The translations under genes were made by a program, and so were the position numbers. Shown one piece after another: positions 63,682 to 64,000 of a stretch of DNA of 64,000 nucleotides. The DNA comes from Jiangella ureilytica (GTDB taxonomy: Bacteria > Actinomycetota > Actinomycetes > Jiangellales > Jiangellaceae): positions 1-64,000 of the forward strand of contig NZ_SMKL01000015.1 of NCBI RefSeq assembly GCF_004348545.1. The letters are read 5' to 3'. Positions within the stretch are counted from its first letter, which is position 1. Each line of letters begins with the position of its first letter. The notes beneath the pieces were generated by a model. That model saw only the letters and a list, made by a program, of their open reading frames with translations. It had not been told where the DNA came from and ran no database searches.

Positions 63682-64000
63682 CGCCGGCCTCGGCCGGCTT
63701 CTGCTCGCGCGCGGCGGGTGAGACCAGGCCCATGACGGTGGCGGCGACGGCGACGGCCAGCAGGGCATGCAGCACGCCCTCATGGTCGCCGACGTAGCCG
63801 AGGATGGGCGGGCCGGCGAGGAAGGCGGTGTAGCCGATGGACGCGACCACACTGACCCGGGCCGCGGCGCGACGGGGGTCGTCGGAGGCGGCGCTCATGC
63901 CGAGCGGGAAGCCCAGCGCCGCACCGAAGCCCCAGACGACGGTACCGATCAGCGCGACCGGCAGCGACCCGCCGAACACCACCAGCAGCACACCGGCCAC
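63674..64000 (-). CDS. MFS transporter, C-terminal part
   Basis: The last 108 residues of a membrane transporter whose start lies beyond the window. It includes VVWGFGAALGFPLGMSAASD and AFLAGPPILGYVGDHEGVLH, a pattern typical of helices 10-12 of sugar-transporter-like MFS proteins. The compound carried is unknown. Confidence 0.8.
   Translation of the reverse strand: MAGVLLVVFGGSLPVALIGTVVWGFGAALGFPLGMSAASDDPRRAAARVSVVASIGYTAFLAGPPILGYVGDHEGVLHALLAVAVAATVMGLVSPAAREQKPAEAGVS

Overview
This window reads as chromosome of a high-GC actinomycete. Third codon positions are nearly all G or C, GTG starts are common, several genes have a -10-like hexamer right against the start codon (leaderless transcripts), and families typical of Actinobacteria occur: DUF3151, DUF3180, paired bacterial PH-domain proteins, MocR, MMPL, and sugar ABC operons without their own ATPase. 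Placement below phylum level would need a marker-gene search; a non-Streptomyces soil actinomycete such as a Jiangella relative is my guess only. I saw no tRNA, rRNA, CRISPR array, prophage or insertion sequence, and no gene-free stretch exceeds 300 bases.

1-15.9 kb, sugar uptake and sugar chemistry. A minus-strand operon encodes a lipoprotein sugar-binding protein, two permeases and a ROK regulator, and diverges from a medium-chain dehydrogenase. Then come an AraC regulator next to a short-chain dehydrogenase, an unknown three-helix membrane protein coupled to a 47-residue ORF, and a second short-chain dehydrogenase. A plus-strand operon (9.7-15.9 kb) carries a second sugar ABC importer, an aldolase of the N-acetylneuraminate lyase/DHDPS family and a GH36 alpha-galactosidase. 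Neither importer has an ATPase gene.

15.9-33.7 kb, accessory region. It holds a MocR regulator opposite a secreted SnoaL-like protein; a decayed patch (truncated SRPBCC gene, glyoxalase remnant, CGNR zinc-finger remnant); a TetR/DrrA/DrrB/UvrA-like drug-resistance cassette with a clear tandem operator; a secreted phosphodiesterase; an APH(6)/hydroxyurea-kinase-like enzyme; an RNase H with a zinc-finger-like N-terminus; a PL8 polysaccharide lyase; a methyltransferase; a lipoprotein with a duplicated signal peptide; and a secreted beta-helix protein with a GntR regulator.

33.8-55.9 kb, core chromosome. HPr, fba, DUF3151, purA, purD, folP, folB, folK, DUF3180, two PH-domain proteins and panD lie in a mostly conserved order. 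Two insertions interrupt it: 37.1-41.9 kb (GNAT, TetR, MMPL, GNAT, tyrosine phosphatase) and 45.6-53.5 kb (hydrolase, unknown protein, OpuC-type osmoprotectant importer, DUF1684 protein, two exported proteins). The purD-folP and folB-folK-DUF3180 genes overlap stop to start, tying purine and folate synthesis together. A 195-base leader before folB can fold into several helices.

56-64 kb, accessory again: a DUF885 peptidase, two small membrane proteins, an MFS exporter opposite a winged-helix regulator, an F420/NADP reductase-like protein, a two-component system, a glyoxalase, and the end of another MFS transporter cut by the window edge.
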